64,000 nucleotides of DNA from Paludibacterium paludis (GCF_018802605.1 NZ_CP069161.1:2232001-2296000), one strand, 5' to 3'. Shown: positions 46,127-56,080, numbered from the stretch's first letter. Made by a program: numbers and translations. The notes: a model not told the origin generated them from the letters alone.

Positions 46127-47291
46127 GCCTCCGGTTGCCGACCCACACGGGCAAATCGCTCGCCGGCATCGGCTGGGCGAACAAAAACCCCTGCCCGACC
46201 TCGCAACCGTGCGCCTTGAGCGCCTCGAGGTCGGCGGCGGTCTCGACCCCTTCCGCCACCGAAGTCAGCGACAATTGCCGGGCCAATTGCACAACCCCGT
46301 CGAAAATCGCCGCCAAGTGAGGCTTCTGGGCAATCGCCGTCACCAGCGATTTGTCCACCTTCAGTTCCGTGAACGGGAAGCGCCTCAATTGTTGAACGGT
46401 AGCGAAACCCGTGCCGAAATCGTCGATGGACAGGCCGAAACCGGCGAGTCTCAAGCGCGCCGTGATCGCCATGGCATCGGTGACGGTATCGGCCACCGCT
46501 GTCTCGGTGATTTCGAACAGGATCGCGGCCGGAGGCACGCCGGCCTCCCGCACCCTCCTCTCGATTTCACCGACCAGACGGTTGCCGGTCAGGGAACGGG
46601 GCGAGATATTGACCGACATCACAAGATCAATGCCTTTGGCATGCCAGATTTTCCAGGCCGCCAACGCCTGATCCAGCATCGCCATGGTCAATTCGGTGCC
46701 CCAGCCCTGAGCCTCCAGAACCGGCACGAAACGGTCCGGACCCACGACATTCCCCCCTGCGTCGAACATGCGCGCCAAGACCTCGCAACCTTTCACCGCG
46801 CTGTCCCTCAGATCGACTTTCGGCTGAAAATATGCCACCACGCGCCCCTGATCAAGCGCATCGCGCACTTCCCGCGCCGACACCATGTCCGGATGCGGGC
46901 TTACCCTGCGGCAGCGCGCCAGCAAGTCGGCCAGATCGGGCGCGGTGACCGGCTTGCTCAGCGCGCCCAGCACCGGCAAGCCCAATTCGCGCCCCATCAG
47001 CTCGACGGTATTGAGCAGGCGCAAATCCTTCGCCGAGGTCACCACCAGCGGAATCGCCAGCGCCTCGCGCGCCATGGCCTGCAGCACTTCCACCCCGTCC
47101 ATGACCGGCATTTCCAAGTCAAGCAGGATCAAGTCGGGCTTTACCGCGCGCGCGCGCTCCAGACCTTCGAGTCCGTTTTCCGCGGCGTACACCGTCTCGA
47201 TGCCGACCTCGCGGCAGACCATGTCCTCAAGCATCGACTGGGAGCGGCTGTCATCGACAATCAACGCCGAACGGAACTGAGAAATAATCAT
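46083..47291 (-). CDS. Response regulator with EAL c-di-GMP phosphodiesterase domain
   Basis: 402 residues. REC domain 1-120: acidic pair Asp13/Asp14, phospho-acceptor Asp58 (LILLDLEMPVMDG), VTSA and KPV. EAL domain from about 145: signature reads E170-V-L instead of EAL (GCEVLARM), with NISPRSL, LFEITETAV, DDFGTG (290-295), KVDKSLV and AEGVET all kept, so activity breaking c-di-GMP to pGpG is expected. It resembles RocR. It is the last gene of the chemosensory operon and, with no cheY there, is the likely phosphorylation target of CheA. GGGAG precedes the start. Confidence 0.9.
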   Translation of the reverse strand: MIISQFRSALIVDDSRSQSMLEDMVCREVGIETVYAAENGLEGLERARAVKPDLILLDLEMPVMDGVEVLQAMAREALAIPLVVTSAKDLRLLNTVELMGRELGLPVLGALSKPVTAPDLADLLARCRRVSPHPDMVSAREVRDALDQGRVVAYFQPKVDLRDSAVKGCEVLARMFDAGGNVVGPDRFVPVLEAQGWGTELTMAMLDQALAAWKIWHAKGIDLVMSVNISPRSLTGNRLVGEIERRVREAGVPPAAILFEITETAVADTVTDAMAITARLRLAGFGLSIDDFGTGFATVQQLRRFPFTELKVDKSLVTAIAQKPHLAAIFDGVVQLARQLSLTSVAEGVETAADLEALKAHGCEVGQGFLFAQPMPASDLPVWVGNRRLNGSGQTASARPGR

Positions 47292-47300
47292 TATTCTCCC

Positions 47301-48380
47301 CTAACGCAAGCGGCAAATGGCCTGGGCGATCTTGTCCAGCGCCATCACTTCATCGGCGGCCCCAAGCTTGATGGCCTCTTTGGGCATGCCGAACACCACG
47401 CAGCTCTCCTCATCCTGCGCGATGGTACCGGCACCGGCGTCGTGCATTTCTTTCAAGCCTTTCGCGCCGTCATCCCCCATGCCGGTCATGATGATGCCCA
47501 AGGCGTTCTTGCCGGCGAATTTCGCGGCGGAACGGAACAGCACATCCACCGAAGGTTTGTGCCGGCTGACCAGCGGCCCGTCCACCACCTCCACCTGATA
47601 GAAGGCTCCGCTGCGCTTGATCATCATGTGCTTGCCGCCAGGCGCGATGAGCGCGCGGCCCGGCAGGATGCGGTCGCGGTCCTCCGCTTCCTTGACCTCG
47701 ATCTGCGACAGGCGGTTGAGCCGGTCGGCGAACGACGCGGTGAACTTTTCCGGCATATGCTGGACGATCGCCAGGCCGGGGCACGTTCGGGGGAGCGTGG
47801 TCAGAATGGCTTCCAGCGCCTGGGTGCCGCCCGTCGAGGTGCCGATGGCGACAATGCGCTCTGTCGTCTGCACCATCGCGGCGTTGCCCGGCGAAGCGGC
47901 TTCGAGAATGACGTCCGCGGACAATTTCGGCCGCGCATCGCTGATCGAAGGCGTAGAGGGCAAAGAGCGCACCCGGTTCATTCGCGCCATCGACGCGGCC
48001 TTGACGGCATTGACCAGGGTATTGCCGCTGTCTTGCAGGAACTGCCGCACACCACTGGTCGGCTTGGCGACCACTTCGATCGCGCCGGCCGCCATGGCCT
48101 GCATGGTGGTTTCCGTACCCTTCTGAGTCAGCGACGAACAGATCACGACCGGCGTGGGCCGGGTCTGCATCAATTGCTTGAGAAAAGTGATGCCGTCCAT
48201 GCGCGGCATTTCCACATCGAGCACGATCACATCGGGCCATTGCGCTTTCATTTTTTCCATGGCCATGATCGGGTCGGTCGCCGTGCCGATCACCTTGATG
48301 CCCGGCGACTGCTCGAGGACTTCGCTGAGCACTTGCCGCACCACGGCCGAATCGTCCACCACCATTACATTGATTGTCAT
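47301..48380 (-). CDS. cheB: Chemoreceptor glutamate methylesterase CheB
   Basis: Removes methyl groups from, or deamidates, MCP glutamates; activated by phosphorylation from CheA. About 359 residues: REC domain ([35 protein letters not shown]) and catalytic domain with [11 protein letters not shown] (nucleophile Ser), [12 protein letters not shown] (His) and [11 protein letters not shown] (Asp). AAGG lies nine bases before the ATG at 48380; an ATG three codons earlier directly abuts it and is unlikely. No partner methyltransferase gene cheR lies in the operon. Confidence 0.95.
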   Translation of the reverse strand: MTINVMVVDDSAVVRQVLSEVLEQSPGIKVIGTATDPIMAMEKMKAQWPDVIVLDVEMPRMDGITFLKQLMQTRPTPVVICSSLTQKGTETTMQAMAAGAIEVVAKPTSGVRQFLQDSGNTLVNAVKAASMARMNRVRSLPSTPSISDARPKLSADVILEAASPGNAAMVQTTERIVAIGTSTGGTQALEAILTTLPRTCPGLAIVQHMPEKFTASFADRLNRLSQIEVKEAEDRDRILPGRALIAPGGKHMMIKRSGAFYQVEVVDGPLVSRHKPSVDVLFRSAAKFAGKNALGIIMTGMGDDGAKGLKEMHDAGAGTIAQDEESCVVFGMPKEAIKLGAADEVMALDKIAQAICRLR

Positions 48381-48404
48381 GGTCCCCATCCTTGTCGAGT
48401 CCTG

Positions 48405-49919
48405 TCATGCATCCCTGAAAAACGCCAGCTCCCCTTCCAGCCGTCCGACCTGACGCTCCAGCTCGGTGGCCATGTCGTGAATTTGCGCCGCGTGGTCGCA
48501 GTTGCCCGATGACGCCCCGACCATGCCGCGCAAGGTCTCGTCAAGACCGGTTACCCGCGCCGCCTGACCGTTCGCCGCCCGATCCATCGCCGCCAACCGG
48601 TCGGCCAATTCACCGGCATCGACGGCCCCGCGCGTCAGGAACCCTCCCGTCGCGCGCATGCCGCCAAGCGCCGCCGACAGCAGCTCCTCGACTTCGATCA
48701 CAGCGGCCGCCGTGGATTCGGCGATATCGCGAACATTGCCCGCCACCACATGCAGGCCATCGCCGGCGGAGCGCGCCGCCGCGGCTTCGACGGCGGCGTT
48801 GAGTGCCAGCAACCGGGTTTGCCTCGCCAGAGCGCCGATGGCGCGCACACGCTCGGACATGGCGGCCAGCGAATCGAGTGCGCGCGACACCGCCTCTTCC
48901 CCTTCGGCGGCGCCCTGAGCCGCTTCATCGGAAAACAACGCACTTCGGCGCAACGTCTCGCGGGACAAATCAAAAGAGCGGCCCAAATGATCGAGCGCCG
49001 TGGACAGCGCGGCAAACCCGGCGCTCGCCTCGATGGCGGCCAGATTGGCCTCCGAGGCGGCCCGCTCGGAGCGGTCGGCCAGCGCACGCACCACCGATAG
49101 CATCCGCCGGGCTTCGCCGACGATCCGCCGCCAGCGTTGCGCAACCTCGCTCACTCCGGCCATGACAGAGCCGGGCCGGACGCACCCGTCATCTTCCGGC
49201 AACCGCCCGTCGGCGAGCATGAGCATCCGCGCCAATAGTGTTTCAAGCGGACCGCCCAGCGTCCGCAACAAAAACCGCCGGCACGCCCACCACGCGGCAA
49301 GCCCGCTGAGCACACCGGCCGCCAGCAGCGCAATGAGCCACCCCGTCAGCGTCGCGCGCGTCGCGATCACCGCCTCCTCCGCCTGACTGCGGGCCTCATA
49401 CGCGGTCCCCACCAGACGGCGCAGCGGCGCGGACAGGGTTTCGCTCTGCCCCTGCACATGCAGCACATAAACCCGCATGGCGTCATCACGCTCCCCCCGG
49501 GCGGCCATGCCGACCATTTCATCGATAACCGGCAGCAGGCCGGCCGCGGCGGCCTTCGCGTCCAGTTCATCCCGGCTCCACGCGGCCAGCGCCGCCCGCC
49601 CGGCGATCACCGCATGCAGCCTGTCCTGGGCATCGAGCAGGCGTTGCCGGCAGAGGCGGTAATGGGACACCACCTGTGCCAGACGGGAGGGGTCCCGCTC
49701 CGTCAGCGCATCCCGGTAACTGCCGCGCAAGGCGAACAATGCGTCTTGCACGGCCTGAACCCGGGGAAAAGGCTCCGAGGCGACCCAGGCCGCCTGCTCG
49801 CGCTTCGTCTCGACGCGATCGAGGGCGCCCCAGGCCATCACGGCGCACAGCGCGGTCAAGACGGCCAGCCAACCGAACACCAGACCAAGCCACAGGCCGA
49901 TCGGCAATTTTCGCGTCAT
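48405..49919 (-). CDS. Divergent methyl-accepting chemotaxis-like protein
   Basis: 504 residues. Two membrane helices (GLWLGLVFGWLAVLTALCAVMAW, and about 190-212 LIALLAAGVLSGLAAWW) enclose a helical periplasmic part. The cytoplasmic part has coiled-coil signalling character, but the tip is altered: ARQTRLLALNAAVEAAAARS against the usual FQTNILALNAAVEAARAGE. In E. coli Tsr numbering this changes Phe373 to Arg, Asn376 to Arg and Arg388 to Ala, and the following Gly-Glu is lost, while Asn381 and Glu385 remain. It overlaps cheW by four bases. Confidence 0.85.
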   Translation of the reverse strand: MTRKLPIGLWLGLVFGWLAVLTALCAVMAWGALDRVETKREQAAWVASEPFPRVQAVQDALFALRGSYRDALTERDPSRLAQVVSHYRLCRQRLLDAQDRLHAVIAGRAALAAWSRDELDAKAAAAGLLPVIDEMVGMAARGERDDAMRVYVLHVQGQSETLSAPLRRLVGTAYEARSQAEEAVIATRATLTGWLIALLAAGVLSGLAAWWACRRFLLRTLGGPLETLLARMLMLADGRLPEDDGCVRPGSVMAGVSEVAQRWRRIVGEARRMLSVVRALADRSERAASEANLAAIEASAGFAALSTALDHLGRSFDLSRETLRRSALFSDEAAQGAAEGEEAVSRALDSLAAMSERVRAIGALARQTRLLALNAAVEAAAARSAGDGLHVVAGNVRDIAESTAAAVIEVEELLSAALGGMRATGGFLTRGAVDAGELADRLAAMDRAANGQAARVTGLDETLRGMVGASSGNCDHAAQIHDMATELERQVGRLEGELAFFRDA

Positions 49920-50425
49920 CCCTCGCCCTCTGCGCAGGCTTCGGCCAGCAGCACCATTTCTTCGAACGACAAGGCCTTGTCCGCCGCGAGAAGAATCACG
50001 AACCGTCCGTCGAGCCTGGCCATCCCGGCGATGAAATCGAGCCGGATATCGGCACCGAACGACGGTGCCGGCTCGATGTCCGCGGCATCGACGTCCCTTA
50101 CTTCATAAACACTGTCGACAATGATGCCCAAGTGGCGCAACCGACCGCCCTCGCGCGGCTCCATGACGATCGTGCAGCTGCGGCGCTTCACCTGGGTGGA
50201 TTCCAGCCCGAAACGGCGCGCAAGGTCGATCACCGGCACCACCTCTCCGCGAAGATTCATCACCCCGAGAATGAAATCGGGGGTCATCGGAATCGGAGTG
50301 GGCGCAACGAACTGTATGATTTCCCTCACCTCGCGGATATCCACGCCGAACACGTCCCGCCCCAACTGGAAAGTCAGGTACTGTCCGGTCTCCCGACCAC
50401 CCGCCATAACGTTCGTCGTTTCCAT
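49916..50425 (-). CDS. cheW: CheW adaptor
   Basis: Couples chemoreceptors to CheA. 169 residues, two SH3-like subdomains: QYLTFQLGRDVFGVDIREVREII, PIPMTPDFILGVMNLRGEVVPVIDL, and HLGIIVDSVYEVRDV. The sequence is standard. Start and stop overlap its neighbours (one base with the MCP before, four with the MCP after), so the group is translated as a coupled unit. Confidence 0.95.
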   Translation of the reverse strand: METTNVMAGGRETGQYLTFQLGRDVFGVDIREVREIIQFVAPTPIPMTPDFILGVMNLRGEVVPVIDLARRFGLESTQVKRRSCTIVMEPREGGRLRHLGIIVDSVYEVRDVDAADIEPAPSFGADIRLDFIAGMARLDGRFVILLAADKALSFEEMVLLAEACAEGEG

Positions 50426-51966
50426 CAGGACCCCGTCTCTGCCTGCCCCAGATGGAAGAAACTCATCATCGCCTGCAAGTGTTCAGCCTGGTTGTTCATC
50501 TCCGCCGCGGTGGCCGCCAGCTCCTCGCTGGCCGATGCGTTATGCTGGGTGGACGCGTTCAACTGCTGGATCGCGCCGGTGATATGCGATACACCCGTCG
50601 CCTGCTCACCCGACGCCGCAGTGATTTCCTGCACCAGGTCGGCGGTTTTCATGCTGGAGCGGACAATTTCGTTCAACAGCTCGCCAGCGCGCTCGGCCAG
50701 CCGGACACTGCCGTCCGCCACATCAATGATGTCGCGCGCCGCCACCTGGCTGCGCTCGGCGAGCTTGCGCACTTCCGCGGCTACCACGGCGAAGCCCCGC
50801 CCGTGCTCGCCGGCCCGCGCCGCCTCGATGGCGGCATTAAGCGCCAGCAGATTGGTCTGGTAGGCGATATCGTCGATGATGCCGATTTTTTCCGCGATTT
50901 GCCGCATGGCCGAAACGGTCTGGCCCACGGCCTGACCGCCTTCCCCCGCCTCGTGGGCCGCTTTGCTCGCCATCGCGTCGGTGACGCGCGCATTATCGTT
51001 AGTATGGCTGATCGCGGCGGTCATCTCCTCAAGCGACGAGGTGGTCTGCTCCAGCCCCGACGACGATTCGCTGGCCGACTGCGAGAGCGCCTGGGACGTG
51101 GCGCTGACTTGCCACGACGCCGCCGCCAGACTGTCGGCCGACGACTTGACCTGAGTAATCACCTCGCGCAATTTGGCAAGCATCCGCGCCATCGTGGCGA
51201 CCAGGCTCTGGGTATCGCCGGGTCGCACACGCACATCCACATCCAGCCGCCCCTCGGCCATCGAACGCATGATCGAGGCCACATAGGCGGGCTCCCCGCC
51301 CAGCCTGCGCTGCAAGTAACGCAAGAGTCCCAGCGAGATCAGCACGGCCAGCCCGATGGAGACCAGCACCAGCGCGATCAGCACCCAGCGGGCGGAATCC
51401 AGAATACCCCCCACGCGCTCTTCGGCCCGGGTATTCAGGCCGTTTTCGAATTCGGCGATATCCTTGAGCGCCACCGTCAGGCGCTGCGTCGCGGGAACGA
51501 CTTCTTCGGTCTGGGTTTTCAGGGCGGCTTCGTACTCATTGCGCAACGCCTGTCCCATCATCTTTTCGGTGGCGGCGAAGGCCGGCGCGGCGGAGGAACG
51601 GATCCGCGCCATCAGGTCCCGCTCACGATCCGTGGTGGCCGGGTCATCGCGGAACACCCCGTCCAATTGATCGAGCTGCACCGCGAAGCGCTGCCGGTAT
51701 TCGCCATAGCGCACCTGCTCCCGCTGCTTGTGATCGTTGTCGAGAAACAGCAGCGTGGTACGGGCCGACAGCTTCATTTCCTGACAGGCGTCCAGCAACG
51801 CCCCCGCCAGCCGCCCCTCCTCATTGTTCACATGCATGCCGGACACGGCATCCCGTATCGTGGTCAAGGCCAACAACGCGGACGACACACTCAGGACCAT
51901 CAGCAGGATCATTCCCGCAAATCCCCATCCCAGCCGGGCCGCGACTGTCATTGGTGTTTTCGCCAT
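50425..51966 (-). CDS. Methyl-accepting chemotaxis protein with 4HB sensor
   Basis: About 513 residues. Helix 1 ([22 protein letters not shown]), a periplasmic four-helix-bundle sensor (to about 190), helix 2 ([22 protein letters not shown]), HAMP, and a canonical signalling domain ([37 protein letters not shown]). AAAGGAG sits nine bases before the ATG at 51966; the ATG at 51972 is too close to it. C-terminal NWETF-type pentapeptide is absent. Ligand unknown. Confidence 0.93.
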   Translation of the reverse strand: MAKTPMTVAARLGWGFAGMILLMVLSVSSALLALTTIRDAVSGMHVNNEEGRLAGALLDACQEMKLSARTTLLFLDNDHKQREQVRYGEYRQRFAVQLDQLDGVFRDDPATTDRERDLMARIRSSAAPAFAATEKMMGQALRNEYEAALKTQTEEVVPATQRLTVALKDIAEFENGLNTRAEERVGGILDSARWVLIALVLVSIGLAVLISLGLLRYLQRRLGGEPAYVASIMRSMAEGRLDVDVRVRPGDTQSLVATMARMLAKLREVITQVKSSADSLAAASWQVSATSQALSQSASESSSGLEQTTSSLEEMTAAISHTNDNARVTDAMASKAAHEAGEGGQAVGQTVSAMRQIAEKIGIIDDIAYQTNLLALNAAIEAARAGEHGRGFAVVAAEVRKLAERSQVAARDIIDVADGSVRLAERAGELLNEIVRSSMKTADLVQEITAASGEQATGVSHITGAIQQLNASTQHNASASEELAATAAEMNNQAEHLQAMMSFFHLGQAETGS

Positions 51967-51990
51967 GCCCATGCACTCCTTTTTGAGTAA

Positions 51991-53973
51991 TTACTGCATT
52001 TTTGCCGGTTGCGAACCCGGCGATTCGGCAACGCTGTACTGGCGCGCCGAGGCGGCGACGGCCATGGCGATCAGCGCCGACACGTCGAGAATCAGGGCGA
52101 CATCGCCATTGCCCAGGATGGTCGACCCGCTCAGCGCCTTCAGATGGCGGAACAGCTCTCCCAAAGGCTTGACCACGATCTGGCACTCCCCTTCCAGCTC
52201 ATCGACGACCAATCCCGCGCGTTGCTCACCAAACCGCACCACCACCAGATTGCGGCGTCTGGCGCGCGGCCCGGACACGCCGAAAAACGCCGACAGCACA
52301 ATAATGGGGAGAATCTCTCCGCGCAGGTCGTGACAACCGAACGATCCGGCAGGAAATCCCTCCCCGGTCAACTCGGCGCACTCCACCACCCGCTCGAGCG
52401 GGATCACGAATGCGCTGCCGGCCACCTTCACCAGGAATCCATCGATAATGGCCAACGTCAGCGGCAGCCTGAGGCGGAACGTTGTTCCTTCGCCCTCCCG
52501 GGAAGCGATATCGATGGTACCGCGCAACTCATCGATCACCTGGCGCACGGCATCCATGCCGACACCTCGCCCCGAGCGTGTCGTGACCTGCTCGGCCGTT
52601 GAAAATCCCGGCAGGAAAATCAGCGAAAACACTTCCGTATCGCCCGGAGAATCCGCGACGCCCACCAGCCCGCGTTCACGGGCCCGCGCGAGGATCCGCT
52701 CACGATCCAGCCCCGCCCCGTCGTCGCTCACCTCGATGACAATACTGCCCGCCTCATGGCGGGCGGCGAGACGCACATGCCCGATCGCGGGCTTGCCGCT
52801 GCGCTCGCGCGCGTCGGCAGGCTCGATGCCATGATCGATGGCGTTGCGCACCAAGTGCGTCAGCGGCTCTCCCAGCCGGTCGACCATGGATTTGTCAAGT
52901 TCGGTCTCGCTCCCCTGCAATTCAAGGTGCACGGGCTTGCCGGTTTCCGACGACAAGTCCCTCGCCAAGCGCGGAAAACGCCCGAAAATCTCGCCGATTT
53001 CAATCATGCGCATACCGAGCACCCGGGTGCGGATGGCATCGACCAGCGAAACCAGGCATTCGGTTGTTTCCCTGAGCGCCGGATCTTCGTGACGAAACGC
53101 CATCAAAGACGCGGCGGAGCTCGCGATCACCAGCTCGCCGACCAAATCGATCACCTGATCGATGCGCGAAGCCTCCACTTTGACCCAGCGCGACGCCGGC
53201 ACCGGACGGCTCGCGGCGACCGGTTCGTCGTCCGCGGGCCGCGCGGCAACCTCCGGCAAAGCCTCCGTCGCCACGGCGGAAGCGTCCGGCTCGATACGAA
53301 TATCGCTAGCGTCCGACAGAAAGCCGAACGCGCCGCGCAACACATCGACGGAAGCGTCCGAGTGAAGCACGATCGTGAAAACGAGGTAACAGGAGGTCGG
53401 ATCGAACGCATCGCCGCCAGGCATTTGCGACATGTCAGCATCGACTGAAACAATATCGCCCAAGGTCGCGAGATACCCGAAAATATCCGTCGGCTCCATG
53501 CCTTCGCGGAACACGCTCCGGTCGAACGCGGCATGGATGCGCCACAAGGTTGCGGCGGCGCCTTTCACCTCGCCCCCGGCTAACGGCGTCGCACCTTCCT
53601 GCAGCGCCGCCAGCCGGGCGCGCAAAACCTCTCCCTGCGCTTCGTCGATCGGCTCATGCGCCGCCCATTGACCGATCACGGCCTTGACGTGGTCATGGCA
53701 ATCCAGCAAAACGCCGGTCACGGCCTCGCCGAGCGCGAGATCGCCATCGCGGATCCGGTCGAGCACGGTTTCGGCTTCATGGGCGAAGGCCGCCAGATAC
53801 CCGAAGCCGAAAATCCCCGCCGATCCCTTGATGGTGTGCATGGCGCGAAACAACGCGTTCAGTTCGTCCGATCCGAGCGGCCGGTCGGCCGCGCCCACCA
53901 GCAGGGACTCCATCTCGGCGAGCAATTCGGTCGATTCTTCAAGAAACGCCGCCAGAGCCCGTTCAAGATCCAT
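51991..53973 (-). CDS. cheA: Chemotaxis histidine kinase CheA
   Basis: Autophosphorylating kinase of the array. 660 residues: Hpt/P1 with His46 in FRAMHTIKGSAGIFGF; a middle module (about 150-235) containing FREGMEPTDIFGYLATLGDI; P3 dimerisation (VKVEASRIDQVIDLVGELVI); P4 ATPase with HLVRNAIDHGIE, DDGAGLDRERI and GRGVGMDAV; P5 CheW-like C-terminus. All catalytic parts are kept. The middle module differs from the P2 of E. coli and resembles that of alternative, non-E. coli-type CheA proteins. GGGAG lies six bases before the start. Confidence 0.95.
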   Translation of the reverse strand: MDLERALAAFLEESTELLAEMESLLVGAADRPLGSDELNALFRAMHTIKGSAGIFGFGYLAAFAHEAETVLDRIRDGDLALGEAVTGVLLDCHDHVKAVIGQWAAHEPIDEAQGEVLRARLAALQEGATPLAGGEVKGAAATLWRIHAAFDRSVFREGMEPTDIFGYLATLGDIVSVDADMSQMPGGDAFDPTSCYLVFTIVLHSDASVDVLRGAFGFLSDASDIRIEPDASAVATEALPEVAARPADDEPVAASRPVPASRWVKVEASRIDQVIDLVGELVIASSAASLMAFRHEDPALRETTECLVSLVDAIRTRVLGMRMIEIGEIFGRFPRLARDLSSETGKPVHLELQGSETELDKSMVDRLGEPLTHLVRNAIDHGIEPADARERSGKPAIGHVRLAARHEAGSIVIEVSDDGAGLDRERILARARERGLVGVADSPGDTEVFSLIFLPGFSTAEQVTTRSGRGVGMDAVRQVIDELRGTIDIASREGEGTTFRLRLPLTLAIIDGFLVKVAGSAFVIPLERVVECAELTGEGFPAGSFGCHDLRGEILPIIVLSAFFGVSGPRARRRNLVVVRFGEQRAGLVVDELEGECQIVVKPLGELFRHLKALSGSTILGNGDVALILDVSALIAMAVAASARQYSVAESPGSQPAKMQ

Positions 53974-54283
53974 CGCTCACTCCCTTGCCCAGGCCCAGCA
54001 TCGCCATTGTTTCGATCACACGGGCCGGAGGAGAGTCCAGGGTGACGGCACGGCCGGTCAGCCGGCCTTCGCGCTGCAGCCAGGCCAGCAATTGCGCGCC
54101 CGCGGTATCGATTTCCCCGACATCGCCAAGCTCCACGATCAGCGCCTGCCCCTTCCCCCATCGATCCCGGCATTGGTCAAGAAAATCCCCGACCGTGGCC
54201 AGTGTCAGCGAGGCCGGCGCCCGGCTGCGAGCAATGTCGTCCAAAAGCGCCCCCGTTGGAAAAGACAGCACAGCAAAAACCAT
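53963..54283 (-). CDS. STAS-domain protein
   Basis: 106 residues, a single STAS domain with LIVELGDVGEIDTAGAQLLAWL around the acceptor Thr/Ser loop. STAS proteins take part in partner switching and in some chemosensory arrays. Overlaps the cheA start by 11 bases and is first in the operon, so it is probably part of the array output or input. The ribosome site is weak. Confidence 0.82.
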   Translation of the reverse strand: MVFAVLSFPTGALLDDIARSRAPASLTLATVGDFLDQCRDRWGKGQALIVELGDVGEIDTAGAQLLAWLQREGRLTGRAVTLDSPPARVIETMAMLGLGKGVSDGS

Positions 54284-54408
54284 CCACTTACATAAGGTTT
54301 AGGATATGTGAATGCCACTGGCAAGACAGGTAATCAATGCGGCATCACGGAGCACCGGGTTTTTGTTACCATACCGCCATCGCGATACCGTCTATCAGAA
54401 AACGTCAA

Positions 54409-54966
54409 ATGGCCAAACTGTTTTACCGATACGCTGCCATGAACAGCGGCAAAAGCACGCAGCTGCTGCAAATCGCCAATAACTACGAGAGCATGGGTAA
54501 ACAGGTCGCGCTGTACACGGCGCAAATCGACAACCGGTACGGCGAGGGTGTGATCACCTCGCGGCTGAACATTCAGCGCGCGGCGCTGACATTCAGCGCC
54601 GACACCCGCTTCGAAGCGGACAGGCATGCCGGAATCGCCTGCATTCTGATCGACGAGGCGCAATTTCTGACGCCCGAGCAGGTACGGCAGCTGCATCGCA
54701 TCGCCCACTTGGACAATATTCCGGTGATCTGCTTCGGACTGAGGTCGGATTTTCGGGGGGAGCCGTTCCCGGGAGCGGCATGGCTGCTGTCGCTGGCCGA
54801 GGACGTCGAGGAAATCAAGACGATCTGCCCGTGTGGGCGCAAAGCGACCATGCATATCCGCACGGACGACAGCGGCAGGCGTGTGAACGAGGGGCCGCAA
54901 GTGGAAATCGGCGGAGAGGCCCGCTACAGGGCGGTCTGCGCCAAATGCTTTTACCGTGGGGAATGA
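54409..54966 (+). CDS. tdk: Thymidine kinase
   Basis: Phosphorylates thymidine for the salvage route. 185 residues from MAKLFYRYAAMNSGKST; P-loop MNSGKST, Walker B-like LIDEAQFL, VICFGLRSDFRGEPFPGA lid region, and zinc cysteines in CPCGRKATMH and CAKC. The frame is open upstream to 54337, but the P-loop position favours the inner ATG. Type II kinase, tetrameric in relatives. Confidence 0.94.
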   Translation: MAKLFYRYAAMNSGKSTQLLQIANNYESMGKQVALYTAQIDNRYGEGVITSRLNIQRAALTFSADTRFEADRHAGIACILIDEAQFLTPEQVRQLHRIAHLDNIPVICFGLRSDFRGEPFPGAAWLLSLAEDVEEIKTICPCGRKATMHIRTDDSGRRVNEGPQVEIGGEARYRAVCAKCFYRGE

Positions 54967-54994
54967 TGGAGGCGGCAGACGCCGCCACGTCATA

Positions 54995-55213
54995 TTACTG
55001 GAACAGTTGCGGAACCTTGTGGGCGACCTGCTCGCGGATCATGCCGAGCGCGCCTTCCAGCGCGCGCCGCACCTGCGAGCGCATCACACCGTAGCTGACC
55101 TGGTAGCCGCAGTGGCGGCACACCAGAATATCGGATTCCCCCGGCGCGGCGGGAGCATCGATATCCGTCGAGCAGCAGTGGGGGCAGATAAGAAAAGGGG
55201 CTTTGCTTGCCAT
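54995..55213 (-). CDS. Small zinc-ribbon protein
   Basis: 72 residues from the ATG at 55213, with AAGG seven bases before it. Two CxxC knuckles, LICPHCCSTDID and VCRHCGYQVSYG, make a zinc ribbon, followed by a helix (RSQVRRALEGALGMIREQVA). No function is recognised. The frame is open upstream to 55348 but without ribosome sites. Confidence 0.65.
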   Translation of the reverse strand: MASKAPFLICPHCCSTDIDAPAAPGESDILVCRHCGYQVSYGVMRSQVRRALEGALGMIREQVAHKVPQLFQ

Positions 55214-55443
55214 GTTCGGGCCTTGATTCATGCCGGCGCATGTGGTGGGCTGCGCCGGTTCCTTTGCCAAAGACATGATTTGTATTGTATAGGGCATGGC
55301 CCCAGCGTCAACCCAAATCCTACCGTTTTCCCCGCCGGTTTGCGTCATCTCAAGAGCAACACGCCGGGATTGCCGGTAGCGAACCCGAAAGCGGCATGTT
55401 GCAGCGATGACTCACTTTCCCTTCCTTTTTCTTGCCATTACAT

Positions 55444-55472
55444 TTGATTAAGTACAAAATCAAAAAATCAAA
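55444..55472 (+). promoter_or_regulatory. Dyad element before the S24 peptidase gene
   Basis: TTGATT-N8-AATCAA at 55444-55463, followed by another AATCAAA at 55466-55472, ends 18 bases before the ATG. The arms resemble FNR half-sites but the spacer is eight, not four. It could be an operator for self-control by the peptidase protein or for another regulator. No LexA-type CTGT-N8-ACAG box is seen. Confidence 0.4.
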
Positions 55473-55490
55473 TCGGAAACCAGCGGAATC

Positions 55491-56069
55491 ATGACCCAAG
55501 GCGGAAAACGCGCCGGCGCCGGACGCAAATCGGCGTATGGCGGCGACAAGACAGTGGCGATACGCATCCCCGAACCCTTGAAACCGGTGCTCGAGGCCTG
55601 GCTTGGCGAGTACCGCATCCTGCGCTCGGCTCGCGGCGGCGATATCGGCGATGTGCGCACCCTGGGCAGGGATCTTGACGCGATGTCGCTGCCATTGTTC
55701 GCCAGCCGGGTGCCCGCCGGCGCTCCGGTCGCCGGCGACGACATGAAAGAAGCGGATATCGACCTGAACGAGCACCTGGTCGCCCGCCCCGACAGCACGT
55801 TCATGGTCACCGTGCGCGGCCAGTCCATGCGCGACGCGGGCATCCAGGATGGCGACCTGCTGCTGGTCGACCGTTCCATCGAACCCAAATCCGGCAAGGT
55901 CGTCGTGGCTGTGCTGGATGGCGACGTCACCGTCAAGCGCCTGGATGTCACGGGCGACCGTGTCAGGCTTCTGCCCGAAAACCCCGAATATTCTCCGATC
56001 GATGTGCCGCCCGACTCCAGCTTCCTGATATGGGGCGTCGTGACGCGCGTCATTCATACCGTTGACTGA
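55491..56069 (+). CDS. UmuD-like S24 self-cleaving peptidase with N-terminal extension
   Basis: 192 residues. Residues 1-62 are basic and unlike UmuD (GGKRAGAGRKSAYGGDKTVAIRIPE), possibly DNA-binding. From about 68 the chain follows UmuD: FASRVPAGAPVAGDD with a candidate Ala-Gly cleavage site, then Ser112 in RGQSMRDAGIQDGD and Lys149 in DGDVTVKRL. The Ser-Lys spacing of 37 is the same as UmuD Ser60-Lys97. No umuC follows; a 47-residue gene does. It may be a stand-alone SOS or phage-type regulator. Confidence 0.83.
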   Translation: MTQGGKRAGAGRKSAYGGDKTVAIRIPEPLKPVLEAWLGEYRILRSARGGDIGDVRTLGRDLDAMSLPLFASRVPAGAPVAGDDMKEADIDLNEHLVARPDSTFMVTVRGQSMRDAGIQDGDLLLVDRSIEPKSGKVVVAVLDGDVTVKRLDVTGDRVRLLPENPEYSPIDVPPDSSFLIWGVVTRVIHTVD

Positions 56070-56080
56070 GGAGCCGCCAG

